A stretch of DNA of 64,000 nucleotides from contig NDFF03000056.1 in NCBI GenBank assembly GCA_002150815.3, forward strand, positions 60,509-124,508, read 5' to 3'. This DNA comes from Grammothele lineata (lineage: Eukaryota > Basidiomycota > Agaricomycetes > Polyporales > Polyporaceae). Under the pieces are notes generated by a model. That model was not told the origin of the DNA, did no database searches, and saw nothing but the letters and a program-made list of their open reading frames with translations. A program made the translations under genes and the position numbers. Shown here one piece after another: positions 59,973 through 64,000 of the stretch (position 1 is the stretch's first letter; every line of letters begins with the position of its first letter).

Positions 59973-60519
59973 CTACTTCTTCTTCTTCGGCTTCTTTTTC
60001 TTCACCCCTCCTCCTGCTGGACCTCCTGGAGTCGGTGTCGATGGCGCTGGTGCGTCTTGGGCGGCTTGAGGGGCGGAGGGTGGGGGTGACGGCGGCGTCG
60101 GTCGTCTGTTTTGCATCTTCTGCATTAGAGTAAGGTTAAGAGCGTCGAAACGGTTTAGGAAGACGGAAGAGTGGGTCTTGAACTTGAGACACTGCTCGCG
60201 CGCGAGACGTGGGGGATAGAGGACGGTAATCAGCCACCTTGCAATGAAAGGGGATGCAAGGAGAGGAAAGGTGCGCACCGTGGTGTCGTCCGTGATCTTG
60301 AGGACAAGTTTGCCCGCTCCATCCGTGGACTGCCTCCACTTGACGCAATACCGCGTCTGTGCGCGTGATGGCGGGTATATGCATCCGCGGGGAAGGGAGA
60401 ATTTGTGAGCGAGACATTGACTGGATGGAGGGCGAGATGGGACGCACGGAGTTGGGGGACTTTTCGTAGAGGGCCTCTGCGGCCTCTTGGTACTCCTGCC
60501 AGGAGGCGATGTAGACCAT
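59973..60519 (-). CDS. SRP9: Signal recognition particle 9 kDa protein with Pro/Lys extension
   Basis: Partner of SRP14 in the Alu domain of the cytosolic signal recognition particle, which pauses translation during ER targeting. Three exons: 60448-60519, 60279-60356, 59973-60191; 122 aa. SRP9 features: VYIASWQEYQEAAEALYEKS, TRYCVKWRQSTDGAGKLVLK, ITDDTTCLKFKTHSSVFLNR and FDALNLTLMQKMQNRR. The family is usually about 85 aa; here a Pro/Ala-rich tail ending KKKKPKKKK adds about 45 residues. It is divergent from the oxodicarboxylate carrier with 451 nt between starts. Confidence 0.85.
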
Positions 60520-60970
60520 CGCGGCTGCAGGAGCGAAAGGGTTGGCCGCACGCGCTCCTCGCTGCACTCACTGTCAGGCCTCGCGTCGCCCTTTCGTGAC
60601 CGAGAACGTCACAGCTCAATACTGCCAGTCACACGGATCACCGGTCGCCGAGCCGACTCCGAAACCGCGCAGGGCGGGCAGCGCCCGGCAGGCGGTCCGG
60701 CGCGGAGGACGGGCTCGGCCAGGCACATCGGACGGCTCATGGCTCCGAAAAGACCGATCAAACGAAACGATCACGCTCGTGGCCATGCTCAGGACAGAGG
60801 CGCCCATGCTCACAGTGCCCCCGCAGACGAGTATTTTTAGTCGCAGCGATGCCCCGCACCGGCCCTGGTCCCACCACCAGATCCCGCTCGCACGAGTTGC
60901 CGTCTTCGCCCGCGCTAGCTCTCCTTCGCTCGCACGACCGCTTCTTCCCTTCCGCTCTCCTCCTCCAGCC
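60520..60970. promoter_or_regulatory. Divergent promoter region of SRP9 and the oxodicarboxylate carrier
   Basis: 451 nt between two divergent start codons. A short AT-rich element (GTATTTTTAG, near 60831) precedes the carrier start by about 140 nt. No other gene is supported. Confidence 0.45.
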
Positions 60971-62854
60971 ATGTCCGACCCCTCCCAGCGCAAGCGTGAG
61001 TCCTCCTCGTCCCCTCGTGCACTTTTCGTGTTGCTCACGTCGCCTTGGCACACGCAGCGCTGCCCTTCATCGCAAACTTCGCAGCAGGCGCCATCGCCGG
61101 CATCTCAGAGATCCTCACCTTCTACCCCCTCGGTCAGTGACGTCGCCGCCCACCTTTTGATCATTGTGGCTGAAGATCGTCCTCTCCCCGCGCACGTCCT
61201 CCACAGATGTCGTGAGTCCCCGCTTCTCCCACATGTGCATCCCGCCGCGTAGGCTTAGCATGGTCGCAACGCGTCGCAGGTCAAGACGCGAATGCAGCTG
61301 GAGACCGGCCGCTCCAAGATGGGCGTAGTCGGCAGCTTCCAGACCATCATCCGCGAAGAAGGGTGCGTCCCCCTCCCTCCCCTCATCACTCTGTTCTCAC
61401 CCCATGTCCCTTCCGCGCCCAACGCAGGTTCGGCCGCCTATACCGCGGCCTCCTCCCCCCGCTGCTCATGGAGGCCCCCAAGCGCGCGACAAAGTTGTGA
61501 GTACCCGCAAGCTCCACCTGCGCTCCGAGCTCCGAGAGCGCCTCACTAACCCCGCGCTCTCTCCCTCCGCGCCCGCTCTCCCCCGCACACGCACCCGCAT
61601 CCACACCTGCACGCACGGCACACAGCGCGGCAAACGACTTCTGGGGCAAGCAGTTCCTCGCGCTCACCGGCCAGGCGAAGATGGACCAGAAGCTCGCTGT
61701 CGCGACTGGGTGCGCGGCGGGCGCGACGGAGAGCTTCGTCGTCGTGCCTTTTGAGCTTGTGAAAATTAAGTGCGTGTCACTGCTGAAAGGTCGAGTGGGC
61801 GGGAGGTGCTGATGGGTGTGGAGGACAGGCTGCAGGACAAGTCAAGTACGTTCAAGGGCCCTATAGATGTTGTGAAGCAGGTCGTGGCGAAGGAAGGTCT
61901 CCTTGGTGCGTCTTCCTCATCTTGTTTGGCCTCTGTGCGCGCGTGTTAAGGGACCAATTCAGGTCTCTATGCGGGTATGGAGGCGACAATGTGGAGGTAC
62001 GCTTCTCGCGCTCGCGCCCTCACTATCTACCCATCCTCGTCGCTCTTCGTGTAGGCACTTCTGGTGGAACGGAGGGTACTTCGGAAGTATCTTCCAGGTC
62101 CGCGCGATGCTTCCCAAGGCCGAGGTACGCGCGTTTCCTTTACCTTACCTAGCCTTTGTGTTGGCTTCACTGTCCCGGAGTCCCAATCCCCGATTTCGGC
62201 GTTATGGCGCAATACTTCCGTCGTCCGTCACTGAGTAACATCATTTTCAACGCTGACATCACCATGCAGACGAACAAGGCACGCGTGATGAACGACCTCG
62301 CCGCGGGCACCGTCGGCGGGCTCATCGGCACGACGATCAACACTCCGTACGTCCTTCCCCTTCCCTCTTTCCAATCTTTCTACGTTGTCTTTGGTCTGAC
62401 GCGCACTTGGGGCTCGGGCAGGTTCGACGTGATCAAGTCCCGCATACAGTCGGTCAGCAAGCAGCCGGGCGTCGTGCCCAAGTATAACTGGACCTACCCC
62501 GCGTGCGTCCCCTTCTCCCTTTCCCCCCTCTTCCCTCCCTCGCTCCCCTCTCCAGTTTTTCCTTCTGCGCTGTGCGGTATTCTGAACGCTAACGCTAACG
62601 CGCGGGCACAGGCTGGTGACGATGGTGCGCGAAGAGGGCTTCGCGGCGCTCTACAAGGGATACGTCCCCAAGGTCCTCCGGCTCGCGCCCGGCGGGGGTG
62701 TGTTGCTGCTCGTGGTGGAGGCGACGTTGAATGTGTTTAGGCAAGGTGCGTCCGTCTGTCCCTGCCCCTCCCTCAGGCTTTCCCTCGTGGTGCGTGAAGC
62801 GCGTGCTGACGTTCGGGGTTCGCGTTTGTAGCGCTTGGCCCGCCGTACCTCTGA
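60971..62854 (+). CDS. ODC1: Mitochondrial 2-oxodicarboxylate carrier with a 5-nt microexon
   Basis: Inner-membrane carrier exchanging 2-oxoadipate and 2-oxoglutarate, linked to lysine metabolism. Thirteen exons: 60971-60995, 61058-61132, 61207-61211, 61280-61362, 61428-61496, 61626-61769, 61829-61905, 61963-61996, 62055-62124, 62270-62346, 62422-62502, 62612-62745, 62832-62854; 298 aa. All three carrier signatures are present: PLDVVKTRMQL, PFELVKIKLQD and PFDVIKSRIQS. Other family blocks: FIANFAAGAIAGISEILTFY, RLYRGLLPPLLMEAPKRATK, RHFWWNGGYFGSIFQVR and YKGYVPKVLRLAPGGGVLLL. The first signature can only be read if a 5-nt exon (atgtc) is spliced in, flanked by cag and gtgagt. Odc1 versus Odc2 cannot be decided. 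Confidence 0.9.
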
Positions 62855-64000
62855 AAGGAACCAAAGGAAACTTAAAACGGGGAGCATATAAGCGTGTCTC
62901 CCGCTCCGCCTCCCCCACCCGATTTGTAGCATACCGGTATCTTCCTCCCACATCCCACATCCCACATCCCACCTCCCGACCCCGCTGTTGCTGTTGTACC
63001 TATCCCCGCCACGCCCCGTCTCGTTCCGCGTTCACCCCACGCTTACACACAGGACAAGGACACGAGGACACGAACGCTCCTCCCCTCCCTCCCGCCACAT
63101 TCGCGTCCACATTCGTACCTGCCGCTCATCCGGCACCCTCCGACCTCCGATTTCGGACCACGCACACTCGGTACTATGCACGAACGCACGCACAGAGCAC
63201 TAGCACTATGGATATCCGTCCCGCCGTAGACTAATAAACTAGATGCGCGAGGTACACCGTACGCCTTCTCCCGCGTCCGCGCTTGTTGCGATCTGCACGG
63301 CGCCGACTCAGAAGCTTTAGGTTCTACGTCGCTACTGTTCGAGTGTGGCGTCCCGCGCCAGTGAGCACGCGCGGTCAGCGGGCCCAGCTCGGGGGGCCGA
63401 TGTCCCGACCTGCCGGGCCGGGCCGGAGGGCGCTCCGGGAACCATGCGCCCACACTTCGTGCCGTGGGGCCGTGGTAAGTCGGACGGGCGGTAGCCTCGT
63501 GCCACTCATAGCAATTCGATTTGAATGCTCGCATGGGAAACCCCCAGGCTGAGTGGTTAATCGGCTATCACCCGATCTCATTCGGTATGAATACGGACGG
63601 CTGTGCGGCCGTCGTCGTACATTATATAGTACACAGGCAGGTGGTCTTACGGAACTCAGGCTGGCCCTGGGCCATCCAGCCCCAGCTTGGGTTATTTCAA
63701 CCCCTCGTCTTATTTTGACCGGTGCCTCCCCAGATAAGACCCAGGATTTTTGGGCCTCAGCATGGACCCAGTCAGGCACGGGGACGATCAAATCAGTCAC
63801 GTGCTCGATAGGGAAATCTATCGGCGGGGTCGCCGACCCGCTTCCCCCTGCTTTCGCTGCATGCACCTTCACACAACATACACTATGCGGAACTAAAAGA
63901 TGTATTACAACGCTACATACACAAATAAGCACTGCTATATGTACTACATATCTAAACAACCCGGTCATATGCCCAGTAGGCGGCCATCCGCCACCCAGGT
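62855..64000. other. 3' flank of the carrier gene; no further gene recognised
   Basis: Contains the carrier 3' UTR and a short tandem of CCCACAT units (62948-62971). The minus-strand frame 63375-63968 begins with a hydrophobic stretch but has no domain and no splice context. A GGCTGAGTGGTTAA sequence near 63548 resembles a tRNA A box but no B box follows. Confidence 0.4.
62948..62971 (+). repeat. Short tandem repeat (CCCACAT)
   Basis: About three and a half copies of a 7-nt unit, just downstream of the carrier gene. Confidence 0.8.

Noticed and set aside
63540..63620. tRNA-like A box (GGCTGAGTGGTTAA)
   Set aside because: No matching B box (GGTTCGA-type) or acceptor-stem pairing follows within tRNA distance.

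Overview
This window is nuclear DNA of a filamentous basidiomycete. Almost every gene is cut by many short introns (mostly 50-75 nt, GT...AG), coding exons are GC-rich, and the gene set fits an Agaricomycete: a HET-domain protein, a RhoGEF-like CNH protein, an expanded AKR7 aldo/keto reductase family and Cys-rich secreted proteins with hydrophobic tails. A polypore-like mushroom is my best guess, but sequence alone does not settle the order. All gene models were spliced by eye from exon phases and GT/AG sites; in every model called with confidence 0.6 or more the exon lengths sum to a multiple of three.

Layout. 1-3.7 kb: 3' part of the mitochondrial RNA polymerase gene RPO41. 4.2-13.9 kb: three AKR7-type reductase genes, all on the minus strand, with a HET-domain gene between the first and second. 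14.3-19.2 kb: a compact block of mitochondria-related genes: ATPase inhibitor IF1 head-to-head with ATP synthase subunit h, then uroporphyrinogen-III synthase head-to-head with the citrate carrier CTP1. 21-28 kb: two related small Cys-rich GPI-type proteins flanking a single-exon protein with a lone integrase-type H2C2 zinc finger, then a His-rich protein. 30-33.7 kb: a UBE2S-type ubiquitin-conjugating enzyme head-to-head with adenylosuccinate lyase. 34-35.7 kb: a fourth AKR copy. 36.5-43.3 kb: an F-box-like protein, an OTU deubiquitinase and an SDR oxidoreductase. 44-51 kb: a KIN4-like protein kinase with a KA1 tail and a PH-CNH protein that lacks the expected DH (RhoGEF) domain. 52-59.9 kb: gene-poor and lower in GC, with a single-pass Cys-rich membrane protein, fragments of a multi-pass membrane protein and a large inverted repeat (two arms of about 590 bp). 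60-62.9 kb: SRP9 head-to-head with a 2-oxodicarboxylate carrier that has a 5-nt microexon.

How the genes relate. Mitochondrial function recurs (RPO41, IF1, subunit h, CTP1, the oxodicarboxylate carrier; heme synthesis by HEM4). Ubiquitin biology appears twice (UBE2S-like E2, OTU protease). The four AKR genes share one 11-exon structure and a TATA box upstream of each start, so they are tandem and dispersed duplicates, probably inducible detoxification enzymes. The least ordinary items are the lone H2C2 zinc-finger gene, the DH-less PH-CNH gene, the long inverted repeat and the Cys-rich secreted family.
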